From the NCBI RefSeq assembly GCF_017830045.1, contig NZ_JAEDXU010000005.1, forward strand, positions 186,001 to 250,000: a stretch of 64,000 bases of DNA. The letters run 5' to 3'. The notes under the pieces are model-generated. The model was not told where the DNA came from and ran no database searches. It saw only the letters and a program-made list of their open reading frames with translations. Positions 38,940-49,541 of this stretch are shown piece after piece. Made by a program: the position numbers and the translations under genes. The stretch comes from Enterococcus larvae (GTDB lineage: Bacteria > Bacillota > Bacilli > Lactobacillales > Enterococcaceae). How positions within the stretch are numbered: the first letter of the stretch is position 1; each line of letters begins with the position of its first letter.

Positions 38940-41537
38940 ATGGCAAAAACGAAGAAAAAAGAAGAAACAAAAGCTCTTGACGTTCAAACAATGATCGATG
39001 AGCTGGCTGCCAAAGCGAACGTTGCTTTAAAAGAAATGGAAAGCTTCGATCAAGAAAAAGTTGACCACATCGTTCATGAAATGGCAATGGCTGCTTTAGA
39101 TCAGCATATGCCTCTTGCTAAAATGGCAGTTGAGGAAACTGGTCGTGGAATCGTTGAAGATAAAGCAATCAAGAACATGTACGCTTCTGAATATATCTGG
39201 AACAGTATCAAACACAACAAAACAGTTGGCGTAATCAGCAATGATGAGCAAACAGGTTTGATTGAAATCGCTGGACCGGTTGGTGTTGTTTGTGGTGTTA
39301 CACCAACAACAAACCCAACATCAACAACTATTTTTAAAGCAATGATCGCTTTGAAAACTGGTAACCCAATCGTTTTTGCCTTCCATCCAAGTGCTCAAAA
39401 ATGTTCTGCTGAAGCAGCTCGTATCGTTCGTGATGCAGCGATTGCAGCAGGCGCTCCTGAAAACTGTGTTCAATGGATCGAACAGCCATCAATCGATGCA
39501 ACATCTATGTTGATGAATCACCCAGGCGTTGCGATCGTATTGGCAACTGGTGGTCCTGGAATGGTTAAATCAGCTTACTCAACTGGTAAACCAGCTTTAG
39601 GTGTTGGTGCCGGTAACGTACCTGCTTACATTGAAAAATCTGCTAAAATCAAGCGTGCAGTAAACGATTTGATCGTTTCTAAATCTTTCGATAACGGTAT
39701 GATTTGTGCTTCTGAGCAAGCAGTTATCGTAGACAAAGACGTATATGCAGCTGTAAAAGCTGAATTCGAAGCGCATCAAGTATACTTTGTAAAACCAAAC
39801 GAATTACAAAAACTTGAAGATGCTGTAATGAACGAAGGCAAATATGCAGTAAACCCTGCAATCGTAGGTTACTCTGCTGAACATATCGCAAAATTAGCTG
39901 GTATCAAAGTACCTGCTGGAACAAAAATCCTGGTTGCTGAACTTGAAGGTGCCGGACCTGAATATCCACTATCACGTGAAAAACTGTCTCCAGTATTAGC
40001 GATGATGAAAGCAAAAGATTCAGCTCATGCATTTGATCTATGTGAAGCAATGCTTGAATTAGGCGGATTAGGACATACTGCTGTTATCCATACAGAAGAT
40101 GAAGATCTGCAAATCAAATTCGGTATCCGCATGAAAGCTTGTCGTGTGTTGGTTAACTCACCATCAGCAGAAGGCGGTATCGGTAATATCTACAACGAAA
40201 TGATTCCTTCATTGACATTAGGTTGTGGTTCTTACGGTAAGAACTCTGTATCTAAAAACGTATCTGCAATCAACTTGATCAACATCAAAACTGTAGCGAA
40301 ACGGAGAAATAATATGCAATGGTTTAAATTACCACCAAAAATTTTCTTTGAAAAGAACTCATTACAGTACCTGCAAAAAATGGAAAATGTTGAACGTGTA
40401 ATGATCGTTTGTGACCCAGGAATGGTTCAATTCGGTTACGCTGATACAGTTCGTAAAGAATTGCAAAAACGTAAAAATGATGTAAAAATCGAAGTATTCT
40501 CTGATGTGGAACCTAACCCATCTACAAATACTGTTTACGCTGGAACAAAAGTAATGGCAGACTTCAAGCCGGATACGATCATCGCTTTAGGTGGGGGATC
40601 TGCAATGGATGCTGCGAAGGGCATGTGGATGTTCTATGAACACCCAGATACTTCATTCTTCGGCGCAAAACAAAAATTCCTGGATATCCGTAAACGTACG
40701 TACAAGATCGACAAGCCTGAGAAAACTCAGTTTGTATGTATCCCTACAACTTCAGGTACTGGTTCAGAAGTAACACCATTTGCCGTTATCACTGATAGCG
40801 ATACGCACGTGAAGTATCCATTGGCTGATTACGCTCTGACACCAGATGTAGCAATCGTTGACCCTCAATTCGTTATGTCAGTCCCTGCATCAGTAACAGC
40901 TGATACTGGTATGGACGTATTGACACATGCGATCGAGTCTTATGTATCTGTAATGGCATCTGACTACACTCGCGGATTGAGCTTACAAGCAATCAAAATT
41001 ACGTTTGACTACCTTGAAAAATCAGTGAAAACGCCTGATATGGAATCTCGTGAAAAAATGCATAACGCTTCAACAATGGCTGGTATGGCATTCGCGAATG
41101 CATTCTTGGGAATTTGTCACTCAGTAGCGCATAAAATTGGTGGAGAATATGGTATTCCTCACGGACGTACGAACGCAATCCTATTGCCTCATATCATCCG
41201 TTACAATGCTAAAGATCCTTCAAAACATGCAATGTTCCCTAAATATGACTACTTCCGTGCAGACACAGATTACGCTGACATTGCGAAATTCTTAGGTCTG
41301 AAAGGTAAAAACACAGCGGAATTAGTAGATGCTTTAGTGAAGGCTGTTGCTGACTTAGGTACAGCAGTAGGAATCGATATGAGCTTGAAAGCGCAAGGCG
41401 TTACTAAAGAAACATTAGACTCTACGGTTGATCGTATGGCTGAATTGGCTTACGAAGACCAATGTACAACTGCTAACCCTAAAGAACCTTTAATCAGTGA
41501 ATTGAAACAAATCATCATTGATGCTTATAACGGGTAA
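38940..41537 (+). CDS. adhE: Bifunctional acetaldehyde-CoA / alcohol dehydrogenase
   Basis: 865 residues. The N-terminal aldehyde dehydrogenase half (1-440) reduces acetyl-CoA to acetaldehyde, with catalytic Cys256 in NGMICASEQA. The C-terminal iron-dependent half (about 455-865) reduces it to ethanol. That half has GGGSAMDAAKGMW for NAD and the iron ligands in DVLTHAIES, SVAHKIGG and GIPHGRTNA. It forms spirosome filaments in other bacteria. Codon choice is strongly biased, as in highly expressed genes. AGGAGG lies 7 bases before the ATG. It is flanked by Rex-like/cre-like control and a terminator at 41551-41585. Confidence 0.98.
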   Translation: MAKTKKKEETKALDVQTMIDELAAKANVALKEMESFDQEKVDHIVHEMAMAALDQHMPLAKMAVEETGRGIVEDKAIKNMYASEYIWNSIKHNKTVGVISNDEQTGLIEIAGPVGVVCGVTPTTNPTSTTIFKAMIALKTGNPIVFAFHPSAQKCSAEAARIVRDAAIAAGAPENCVQWIEQPSIDATSMLMNHPGVAIVLATGGPGMVKSAYSTGKPALGVGAGNVPAYIEKSAKIKRAVNDLIVSKSFDNGMICASEQAVIVDKDVYAAVKAEFEAHQVYFVKPNELQKLEDAVMNEGKYAVNPAIVGYSAEHIAKLAGIKVPAGTKILVAELEGAGPEYPLSREKLSPVLAMMKAKDSAHAFDLCEAMLELGGLGHTAVIHTEDEDLQIKFGIRMKACRVLVNSPSAEGGIGNIYNEMIPSLTLGCGSYGKNSVSKNVSAINLINIKTVAKRRNNMQWFKLPPKIFFEKNSLQYLQKMENVERVMIVCDPGMVQFGYADTVRKELQKRKNDVKIEVFSDVEPNPSTNTVYAGTKVMADFKPDTIIALGGGSAMDAAKGMWMFYEHPDTSFFGAKQKFLDIRKRTYKIDKPEKTQFVCIPTTSGTGSEVTPFAVITDSDTHVKYPLADYALTPDVAIVDPQFVMSVPASVTADTGMDVLTHAIESYVSVMASDYTRGLSLQAIKITFDYLEKSVKTPDMESREKMHNASTMAGMAFANAFLGICHSVAHKIGGEYGIPHGRTNAILLPHIIRYNAKDPSKHAMFPKYDYFRADTDYADIAKFLGLKGKNTAELVDALVKAVADLGTAVGIDMSLKAQGVTKETLDSTVDRMAELAYEDQCTTANPKEPLISELKQIIIDAYNG

Positions 41538-41550
41538 TCCTGCAATTCAA

Positions 41551-41585
41551 AGCACACTTGGAATTATTTCCAAGTGTGCTTTTTG
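41551..41585 (+). terminator. Terminator of adhE
   Basis: A perfect 13-bp stem (AGCACACTTGGAA / TTCCAAGTGTGCT, 4-base loop) followed by T4-5. Confidence 0.9.
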
Positions 41586-41623
41586 TATGTTTGGAGTATG
41601 GTATCCATGATCACTTCACTATA

Positions 41624-41666
41624 TTGACAAGAAAGGTAACTGGTTATATAATTAGGTAGCTAGTTA
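41624..41666 (+). promoter_or_regulatory. Promoter and candidate operator of the MarR operon
   Basis: TTGACA (41624-41629) and TATAAT (41647-41652) with 17-base spacing. The -10 lies inside an imperfect dyad, TAACT...AGTTA (41637-41666, GGTAACTGGTTAT against TAGCTAGTTAT). This is the normal position for MarR autorepression. Confidence 0.75.
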
Positions 41667-41690
41667 TGTTTGTGAAGGAGGAAAGAAAAA

Positions 41691-42146
41691 ATGAACAACA
41701 TTCCTGAAAGAGAATATATATTTGCCAGTATTTTTGCACTGGCAAATAGGATGCAGAAATTAGGAGATAAGCTTGAGGACTATGTGACAATCAAACAGTG
41801 GATGCTGCTGGCTGTGCTTTCTAAAAGTGAAGGGCAGTCATTAACAATCAGCGAAGCGGCTGAAATCATTGGCAGCTCTCATCAAAACATTAAGAAAATG
41901 GCGCTGATTTTGGAAAAACAAGGCTTTTTATCACTTACAAAACACCCGAAGGATCGGCGAGCTGTTGTGGTTTCTATCACTGACTACTGCAATACTTATT
42001 TTGCTGAACGTGAAGCAAAGGAAGAAGCATTTCTGCAATCCGTGTTTCAAGGGGTAGATAGTCAAATGATGACGGAATTATACAAGGGAATCCTCCAATT
42101 GCAGAAAAATATCGAACAAATGGAGCTGCAGACAGATGAAAAATAA
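41691..42146 (+). CDS. MarR-family transcriptional regulator
   Basis: 151 residues with a winged helix at about 35-100 (LTISEAAEIIGSSHQNIKKMALILEKQGFLSLTKHPKDRRAVVVSIT split over helix and wing) and dimerisation helices at both ends. GGAGGAAAG lies before the ATG. Its stop overlaps the next gene by 11 bases. It probably represses its own operon through the dyad on the promoter. The ligand is unknown. Confidence 0.92.
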   Translation: MNNIPEREYIFASIFALANRMQKLGDKLEDYVTIKQWMLLAVLSKSEGQSLTISEAAEIIGSSHQNIKKMALILEKQGFLSLTKHPKDRRAVVVSITDYCNTYFAEREAKEEAFLQSVFQGVDSQMMTELYKGILQLQKNIEQMELQTDEK

Positions 42147-43029
42147 ACAACGAAAGAAATCGAGGTGGAATGGTATGCTATGGATTGGGATGGTCGTCAC
42201 AGCTGTAGGGCTGATAGTTATCTATTTGGCGCTTCCTGGCGGGAAGCTCTGGAGGCAATATCAAGAGGATATCAGGGTTTCATTTAAAGCAGCAGGAACT
42301 CAGAATCAATCTGAAACCTTTACGAAGGACAGCATAAAAGAATTGCCTGCACTGTTACAGAAACATATTGAAAACGGTGGTTACTTAGGTCAACCGCAGA
42401 TGAGAAACATGTTGATTCATTTTCACGATACAGAGTTCCGGATGGCTCAGGGAAAAGATCCAATGAAAATCGATTTTCAACAGGTTAATTTTGTTAGTCG
42501 ACCGGATCGTCATGCATTTTTAACAGGGCGGATGTTTGGTCTGCCGATTCAGGCAAAGGATAGTACCATTGACGGTATAGGATCGATGACTGGCGTGCTT
42601 GCAAAACAGATTCCGCTATTTCGTTCGACAGGTGCAGAAATGGATCAAGGACAGCTGATTACAGCACTGGCGGATGCTGTATTTATGCCGAGCCTATTTT
42701 TACAAGAATTTGTTTCATGGAAAGTTATTGATGACCGGACTGTAGAGGGGCAGATCTCTTGGAAGCAGGTGTCTGCAAAAGGACGATTCACTTTTGATGA
42801 GGAGGGGAATGTCATTCGTTTTGATACAGAGGATCGTTATATGGATGATAACGGCAAGGGGAGTAAGCTAGTTCCGTGGTTTGTCACCTATGAGCAGTAC
42901 CAACAGCAAGATGATTTTTATCAGCCTGGTCATGTGACGGTCAACTGGGTAACATCTGAAGGAGCATACACTTATTTTGAAAGTGACCGGATCGAGGTTG
43001 TATATTCAGTAGATGAAGAGAGTATCTGA
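42136..43029 (+). CDS. Membrane-anchored protein, DUF6544-like
   Basis: 297 residues with one membrane segment at about 14-34 after a basic N-terminus. An extracytoplasmic beta-rich domain follows (LPALLQKHIENGGYLGQ, FRSTGAEMDQGQLITALAD, VIDDRTVEGQISW). The pattern of a hydrophobic ligand-type beta domain resembles the DUF6544/DUF6920 group. I rate that as likely, not certain. It is translationally coupled to the MarR regulator, which suggests that the protein responds to the same envelope or lipophilic signal. Confidence 0.65.
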   Translation: MKNKQRKKSRWNGMLWIGMVVTAVGLIVIYLALPGGKLWRQYQEDIRVSFKAAGTQNQSETFTKDSIKELPALLQKHIENGGYLGQPQMRNMLIHFHDTEFRMAQGKDPMKIDFQQVNFVSRPDRHAFLTGRMFGLPIQAKDSTIDGIGSMTGVLAKQIPLFRSTGAEMDQGQLITALADAVFMPSLFLQEFVSWKVIDDRTVEGQISWKQVSAKGRFTFDEEGNVIRFDTEDRYMDDNGKGSKLVPWFVTYEQYQQQDDFYQPGHVTVNWVTSEGAYTYFESDRIEVVYSVDEESI

Positions 43030-43159
43030 CGCTTTAGACATTTTTTAGCCTTCTAGAGAACTGAGAGTTTGAGTAGACTTTGGTTTAATGGTCAAATAAC
43101 TGTTTGACAATCGATAAAGCGTCATGGTAACATGACAAAGTAAATTACTTTACAGCACA

Positions 43160-43198
43160 TTTGTTATTTTTGATTGATTCAAAAAAAACAAATGTTAA
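43160..43198 (+). promoter_or_regulatory. Hairpin in the long rtcB leader
   Basis: Arms ACATTTGTT and AACAAATGT (extended by ATTTTTGA/TTCAAAAA) form a stable stem 20-30 bases ahead of the first small reading frame. A possible promoter TTGACA (43103) lies upstream but its -10 is poor. Confidence 0.5.
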
Positions 43199-43225
43199 CT
43201 CATTAGAGAAAGGAGAGGCATGATT

Positions 43226-43333
43226 ATGATGAACCAAACAAAACATATCAGTGGAAAAATGAAGAATGATTGTATATTCGGCAATGCTGTTGCTTGGTGC
43301 GGAAAAGATTTTCATGTGCTCTCTACAGTATAG
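43226..43333 (+). CDS. Small leader-type peptide, 35 residues
   Basis: Reading frame M-M-N-Q-T-K-H-I-S-G... ending DFHVLSTV, with AAAGGAGAGG 10 bases before ATG 43226 (ATG 43220 is also in frame but too close). It is followed immediately by a short stem (TATCTG/CAGATA) and then a strong terminator at 43358-43396. This order (hairpin, small ORF, terminator, then a gene) is what ribosome-mediated transcription attenuators show. It could also be an independent small protein. I do not recognise the peptide. Confidence 0.45.
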   Translation: MMNQTKHISGKMKNDCIFGNAVAWCGKDFHVLSTV

Positions 43334-43357
43334 ATTTTATCTGTGTTCAGATAGAAG

Positions 43358-43396
43358 GACCCGCGGATCATTTTTCAAGATCAGCGGGTCTTTTTG
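43358..43396 (+). terminator. Terminator/attenuator upstream of rtcB
   Basis: The stem GACCCGC-GGATC / GATCA-GCGGGTC with T5 ends 25 bases after the small frame stop. Read-through would reach a second tiny frame and rtcB. Confidence 0.75.
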
Positions 43397-43462
43397 CGTT
43401 TTTTTCTGAAAAATTGTCGGATAGGAAGAAAGACGTATCTATTATCAACGGAGGTGTTACCA

Positions 43463-43507
43463 ATGATTGGAACAAGAAAAGAATTAATAAGTGATACAAA
43501 AGTATAG
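43463..43507 (+). CDS. Tiny leader ORF, 14 residues, before rtcB
   Basis: M-I-G-T-R-K-E-L-I-S-D-T-K-V with a consensus GGAGGTG 6-7 bases upstream. Directly after it an imperfect inverted repeat (GGTCAGAATTA / TAATATCTGTCC, 43506-43533) forms a hairpin. No match to any known protein comes to mind. The quality of the ribosome site is the reason to list it. Confidence 0.4.
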   Translation: MIGTRKELISDTKV

Positions 43508-43598
43508 GTCAGAATTATTTTTAATATCTGTCCTCTACTTCAAAAAATAATGCTGTGATAAGAGATAGAATATCGCAGTCGCTGAAAGAGGAAACAGA

Positions 43599-44774
43599 AT
43601 GTTAACATTACAAGGAAAATATAACGAAGCAGCAGTTTATACAGATTTAATAGGCGAAGGAACGATTGGCCAAATCATCGGCTTATGTAATCAATCCTTT
43701 ACAAAAGAAAGCAAAATCCGAATCATGCCGGACACCCATAGCGGTACTGGCTGCGTGATTGGAACAACTATGACGATCGGTGATAAAATCGTCCCAAATT
43801 TAGTTGGCGTAGATATCGGCTGCGGCTTGTACGTTATAAAAATGAAAAAAAATATCAAGTTGAATTTCGATAAATTGGATCGAATCATTCGTACAAGAAT
43901 CCCAAATGGCAGCCAAACCCACAGCAAAGCAGCTGCGGACTTTGAACTGGGAACTATATATGCACCGATCCATAAGGGCTGGGCACTTAGAAGCTTGGGG
44001 ACACTTGGAGGCGGCAATCATTTCATTGAAGTCAATGAAGGAGAGGATGGCTATTATTTAGTGATTCATAGTGGTAGTCGTGTTCTTGGAAAAGAAATTG
44101 CAGAATACCATCAGGAAGTGGCTTATCAAGCTTTATCAGACAGACGAAAAGAGCTGAAGCTTGAAAGAAAACATGCCGAGAAGAAAAATGATTTGAAGCG
44201 AGCAGCGGAACTAGAGCAGGAACGAGAAGAAATCAAGATGCCGTATGAGCTGTCTTATCTAACAGAAGAGGCAATGACGCATTATTTGTCAGATATGAAG
44301 ACCGCTCAAGCCTATGCGGCTGAAAATCGCCGTCTGATGGGGGAGATCATTTTAAAGGGAATGAAGTGGAAGAAATCCATTGTTGACAGCTTTGATTGTC
44401 CTCATAACTATATCGACATGGAGCAGGGGATTCTGAGAAAAGGTGCTGTTTCAGCTCAGAAGAATCAACAGCTGATCATACCGTTGAATATGAAGGATGG
44501 CAGTATACTTGGAATCGGCAAAGGAAATCCGGAATGGAATTATTCTGGTCCTCATGGTGCTGGTCGACAAATGAGTCGTTCCGAAGCAAAGAAGCAGATC
44601 AGCTTGGAAAGCTACCAGCATGTCATGAAAAATATCTGGACAACTTCAGTTTCAAAGAAAACTGTAGATGAGGCACCAAAGGCTTACAAGCCGGTAAAAC
44701 AGCTGCTGGAAGACATTAAGCCTGCTGTTGAAGTACAAGAAATCATTAAACCTCTATACAATTTTAAAGGCTGA
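43599..44774 (+). CDS. rtcB: RtcB-family RNA ligase
   Basis: 391 residues. The RtcB fold joins RNA 2',3'-cyclic phosphate or 3'-phosphate ends to 5'-OH ends using GTP and Mn. Visible motifs are MPDTHSGTGCVIGTT, VGVDIGCG (metal Cys), GTLGGGNHFIE, VIHSGSRVLG and YSGPHGAGR, which includes the guanylylated histidine. It belongs to the shorter RtcB subgroup. The start is ATG 43599. No rtcA or release-factor-like prfH is next to it. A structured leader with two small frames lies upstream. It is followed 19 bases later by an acetyltransferase gene. Confidence 0.93.
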   Translation: MLTLQGKYNEAAVYTDLIGEGTIGQIIGLCNQSFTKESKIRIMPDTHSGTGCVIGTTMTIGDKIVPNLVGVDIGCGLYVIKMKKNIKLNFDKLDRIIRTRIPNGSQTHSKAAADFELGTIYAPIHKGWALRSLGTLGGGNHFIEVNEGEDGYYLVIHSGSRVLGKEIAEYHQEVAYQALSDRRKELKLERKHAEKKNDLKRAAELEQEREEIKMPYELSYLTEEAMTHYLSDMKTAQAYAAENRRLMGEIILKGMKWKKSIVDSFDCPHNYIDMEQGILRKGAVSAQKNQQLIIPLNMKDGSILGIGKGNPEWNYSGPHGAGRQMSRSEAKKQISLESYQHVMKNIWTTSVSKKTVDEAPKAYKPVKQLLEDIKPAVEVQEIIKPLYNFKG

Positions 44775-44793
44775 TGATGGAGGAGGAAATATT

Positions 44794-45318
44794 TTGAGAC
44801 AGAAAATCATTATGAAGAAAATATTGGCTTCAGAAAAACAGTTCTATAGAGAACTGCAAGGAGAGTTGATGAGTCTGGAGAATATGACAGCTGTCCAGCA
44901 GCAAAAGCTGGCACAGCTGTTATGGGAGGCTTTTCACGGATCAATCGATGATCTGGGCGAAACACCGGAAGAAATGGAGCAGGAAGTGACAGAAATGATT
45001 GCTGGAAAATATGGTAAATTTCTTGGGAAGCACTCCTTTGCTCTTTTAGAAGAAAATAAGGAAGAGTTCCTAGGCTGTGTACTAGTCAGCTTTTTTCGGG
45101 AAATACCGCTGATCATCTACGTATCGGTAAGTCCGGCAGCACGAGGGCAAAAGCTATCAACAAAGATCATGAATCAAGTGATGCAGTCATTGGCACAGGA
45201 GTATGAAGCTGCCTATCTAGTCGTGATAGAAGAGAATCTTCCAGCGAGAAAGATTTATCAAGGCTTGGGATTTGAAGAAGTAGGCAGTGACTGGGACCGT
45301 GTATTGAATGAAAAGTGA
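44794..45318 (+). CDS. GNAT-family N-acetyltransferase
   Basis: 174 residues. A helical N-terminus (EKQFYRELQGELMSLENM) precedes a GNAT domain with VSVSPAARGQKLSTKIMNQV (acetyl-CoA loop RGQKLS) and the C-terminal NLPARKIYQGLGFEEVG. TTG 44794 lies 7 bases after GGAGGAGG and is the best start; ATG 44812 is the alternative. It is likely co-transcribed with rtcB. The substrate is unknown. Confidence 0.8.
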   Translation: MRQKIIMKKILASEKQFYRELQGELMSLENMTAVQQQKLAQLLWEAFHGSIDDLGETPEEMEQEVTEMIAGKYGKFLGKHSFALLEENKEEFLGCVLVSFFREIPLIIYVSVSPAARGQKLSTKIMNQVMQSLAQEYEAAYLVVIEENLPARKIYQGLGFEEVGSDWDRVLNEK

Positions 45319-45337
45319 AAAGAGGATTGATGCGAGG

Positions 45338-45790
45338 ATGAACACTATCTATTTAAAACCAGTAACTACAGAAAATATCGATGTCTGTCTATCGTTAGAG
45401 GTGTTGGAGGAGCAGCAGCATTTTGTAGCGCCTGTAGCAAAAAGTCTGGCTTATGCTTATGTAAATCAAGACTATTGTCGACCATTTGGCATTTATGATG
45501 GAGAGAAAATTGTAGGTTATGTATCGACGATTTATGATCCGTCAGATGGGATGTACTGCATCTGGCATATGCTAGTTGATAGGAACGAGCAGGGAAAGGG
45601 ATATGGAGCTGCAGGATTGGCAAAGGTCATTGAGTATTTCAAGTCTGAGCCTTTTGGTAAAGGGACAAGTATAGGGCTATCTTGTCATGAGCAAAACTCA
45701 ACCGCTTTAGCTGTGTATCATAAACTTGGCTTTAAAGAAAATGGAGAAAAGGATGACGAGGGAGAGATAGTTTTACTTCGTTCGTTGTAA
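45338..45790 (+). CDS. GNAT acetyltransferase, spermidine/spermine type (BltD-like)
   Basis: 150 residues. It resembles Bacillus BltD/PaiA-type polyamine acetyltransferases in layout: PFGIYDGEKIVGYVSTIYD, then WHMLVDRNEQGKGYGAAGLAKVI and SCHEQNSTALAVYHKLGFKENGE. ATG 45338 is preferred; ATG 45308, which overlaps the previous gene, has no ribosome site. It probably ends the rtcB unit at the terminator 45829-45856. Polyamine specificity is inferred from similarity only. Confidence 0.8.
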   Translation: MNTIYLKPVTTENIDVCLSLEVLEEQQHFVAPVAKSLAYAYVNQDYCRPFGIYDGEKIVGYVSTIYDPSDGMYCIWHMLVDRNEQGKGYGAAGLAKVIEYFKSEPFGKGTSIGLSCHEQNSTALAVYHKLGFKENGEKDDEGEIVLLRSL

Positions 45791-45828
45791 GCCAAACACG
45801 CAGAAAGAATAGAAAAAAGGTAAGCTGG

Positions 45829-45856
45829 ACACTCGTGTCTGCTTACCTTTTTTGTA
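45829..45856. terminator. Bidirectional terminator
   Basis: The stem AAAGGTAAGC(TGGACAC) / GTGTC(T)GCTTACCTTT, with A- and T-runs, lies between the acetyltransferase gene and the convergent RpiR gene. Confidence 0.85.
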
Positions 45857-45867
45857 CTTTTACAGAG

Positions 45868-46662
45868 TTATTTTTCAAACAGACTAACATATCTGCGGGT
45901 AAAATAATCGAAGAAGAAGGTCAGTGGATAAGTACCGATTTGTACATAATTTTCTTTTGTGACCCGAATCGTTTGAGTAAATTGATTGGTCAGTGTGTTC
46001 TTCGTATTTTGTGTGATAAAGATAGAGTCAGCGGGACTTTGACTAATCTTGCGCGTCAGCTCATGATTCTTTGTCAGTAATGTCCCATATGAAGAAATGA
46101 CGATGATCAAGGCATTCTTGTCCAACTGATCGATCAGCTCTTTTTGCAGCTGCTCTGTTTCACCTATATAGAGGATTTTCCTGCTGGAGAGAAAAGCAGA
46201 TTGTACTTCTTTTGCCAGTTCAAGTGTTGAGCTGTAACCAATCAAAACGACTTCAGAAGCGACATGGATTTTATGGAGAAGTTGATCGATTTCCTCGATA
46301 TCAATTGTTTTTAGAACATCATGGATCGATGCTGTGATCTCTTCGCTGTAACTAGTCAAGTAAGCCTTGGGATCTTTTTGAAGCAATCGAAAGTCCTTTT
46401 CATTCATTCGTAGGCCGCTGTAAGGGGTGATGCCATCAAGCTGCTGCAGCGCATCCCGTAAATCTGCAAAGGAAGCAAAACGAAAATGGCGACTAAAACG
46501 AGTTAGAGTAGCTGGAGAGACGTAACATTTTTCAGCAATTTCTGAAATCGTTAAGGAAGGAACTTCTTCCGGATGAGTCAGCAGAAAAAGAATGATCTTG
46601 GAATAGGTTGTTTCTTTTCCATGTGTATTCAAGTAAGTTAAAAAATCAAAAATATCGAACAT
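45868..46662 (-). CDS. MurR/RpiR-family transcriptional regulator
   Basis: 264 residues: N-terminal winged helix (SLTISEIAEKCYVSPATLTRF, about 32-52) and C-terminal SIS sugar-phosphate-binding domain (EVVLIGYSSTLELAKEVQ). It is divergent from a GH1 6-phospho-glycosidase gene, which it most likely controls in response to a sugar phosphate. ATG 46662 is chosen; a TTG at 46668 has better distance to GGAG and would add two residues. The intergenic region has an ACAGGAA...TTCCTGT dyad (46741-46768) as possible operator. Confidence 0.9.
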   Translation of the reverse strand: MFDIFDFLTYLNTHGKETTYSKIILFLLTHPEEVPSLTISEIAEKCYVSPATLTRFSRHFRFASFADLRDALQQLDGITPYSGLRMNEKDFRLLQKDPKAYLTSYSEEITASIHDVLKTIDIEEIDQLLHKIHVASEVVLIGYSSTLELAKEVQSAFLSSRKILYIGETEQLQKELIDQLDKNALIIVISSYGTLLTKNHELTRKISQSPADSIFITQNTKNTLTNQFTQTIRVTKENYVQIGTYPLTFFFDYFTRRYVSLFEK

Positions 46663-46739
46663 AACCAATGAGCACTCCAATCAATAGACTTCATTTTCAT
46701 TAATGTGAAAATGGTCGTAAAAGATGAAAATAGCGATAA

Positions 46740-48287
<1,548 letters not shown>

Positions 48288-48295
48288 CGATTAAA

Positions 48296-48470
48296 AGAGA
48301 GTGGGACAATAATCTGTTCCACTCTTTTTCATACCCTAAATCCGAATAAACGGCGAGTCAGAAGCAGCTCCTACGACAGTAAGCCATTGCTTACAAAGTA
48401 AGCAGAGCAGATGCTGAAAAGTACCTACCTGGTGCTTGTAGCTAAACACTTCTGTTTCGGCCTCTTTTTT
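48296..48470 (-). repeat. Dispersed intergenic repeat, copy 2
   Basis: The reverse complement of this stretch has the same two ends as the element at 15219-15394. They are AAAAAAGAGGCCGAAACAG with GTTTAGCTACAAGC on one side and GTCGTAGGAGC through GACTCGCCGTTTATTCGG to TTATTGTCCCACTC on the other. The middle is unrelated (GTAAGCCATTGCTTAC hairpin and other sequence). The GAGTGGGACAATAATCTGTTCCACTC hairpin at 48300-48325, followed by T5, also terminates the GH1 gene. Confidence 0.8.
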
Positions 48471-48491
48471 ATCAGTAAAGTTCTATAATTC

Positions 48492-49541
48492 TTAGTTATT
48501 TCGTTGAGCATAATGCTGCCAAGCAATTCCTCGGCTCTCACACCAGTCGATAATCGAGCGGTCGAAAATGAGGTCAGTTGTCAGTAAATCAGAAGTTTTT
48601 CTTTTTCCGAGAAGCGTATAAAGCATTTGGAGTTCTTCTTCCCACTGTCTGGTCAACTCAATTGCGGCATCAAGCCCATGAGTGAGTAATTCATTCAAGA
48701 GAGTGCCGGCTATACCAACGCTTTTTGCACCTAGGCTTAGGCACTTGATGATGTCCAGTGAATTCCGGATTCCACCGGAGGACAGTATGGTCATATCCTT
48801 TTGATGATTGGAGGACTCTACTAGTGAAAGTACGGTTGATTGTCCCCAATCACTTAGAAAGTCCAGCTCTCGCTTTTTACGACGGGCATTTTCGATTTGA
48901 GTGAAGCTTGTACCACCTTGCCCGCTGATATCAACCGCTGTTACTCCTGTCTGATAGAGCTGATCGATCGTTTCACTACTCATACCAAAACCAACTTCCT
49001 TAACGATCACAGGTACCTTAAGTCTGCTAGTGATTTCTTCAATCGATTCCAGCCAGCTGCTGAAATTTCGATCGCCTTCCGGCATAACAAGCTCTTGCGG
49101 TGCATTGAGATGGATCTGCAATCCATCTGCTTCGACTAGCCTGACCGCTGCTTCAGCATCCTTTAAAGAAGCACCAGCTCCGATATTTGCGAAAATCACG
49201 CCATTTGGATTTTCTTTGCGCACAACAGAAAAAGAATCAGCTGTATCTGGATTCTTCACTGCTGCACTAACGGAGCCAGTGGCAATCATGACGCCGGTTT
49301 CTCTTGCAATGATTCCCAACTGGCGATTGACTTCTTTTGTTTTTTCACTACCGCCAGTCATGGCATTGATATAAAACGGCTGAGGAAAAGAAAATCCCAA
49401 AAAAGCAGTAGAGATATCCGCCATGTCCAAATCAATTTCAGGCAATGAATGGTGGACAAAACGAATGTGATCAAAATCATTTTCTCGTTCCCTGTGAAAA
49501 GCTTTTGCTAAAGAAAGGTGTTCATCCTTTCGGTTCATCAT
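48492..49541 (-). CDS. fni: Type 2 isopentenyl-diphosphate delta-isomerase
   Basis: 349 residues. This FMN- and NADPH-dependent enzyme interconverts IPP and DMAPP at the end of the mevalonate route. The barrel shows [18 protein letters not shown], the FMN-phosphate site [10 protein letters not shown] and [15 protein letters not shown] with the catalytic region. GGAGG lies 8 bases before ATG 49541 (a second ATG follows directly). The start lies inside mvaK2, giving a 20-base overlap. It is last of the operon. Confidence 0.95.
   Translation of the reverse strand: MMNRKDEHLSLAKAFHRERENDFDHIRFVHHSLPEIDLDMADISTAFLGFSFPQPFYINAMTGGSEKTKEVNRQLGIIARETGVMIATGSVSAAVKNPDTADSFSVVRKENPNGVIFANIGAGASLKDAEAAVRLVEADGLQIHLNAPQELVMPEGDRNFSSWLESIEEITSRLKVPVIVKEVGFGMSSETIDQLYQTGVTAVDISGQGGTSFTQIENARRKKRELDFLSDWGQSTVLSLVESSNHQKDMTILSSGGIRNSLDIIKCLSLGAKSVGIAGTLLNELLTHGLDAAIELTRQWEEELQMLYTLLGKRKTSDLLTTDLIFDRSIIDWCESRGIAWQHYAQRNN

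Noticed and set aside
43270-43494. 74-codon frame across the rtcB leader
   Set aside because: It runs through the terminator at 43358-43396 and out of phase with the small ORFs that have ribosome sites.
49030-49374. Long plus-strand frames opposite fni and the other mevalonate genes
   Set aside because: Shadows of well-identified minus-strand genes; no family resemblance or ribosome sites.
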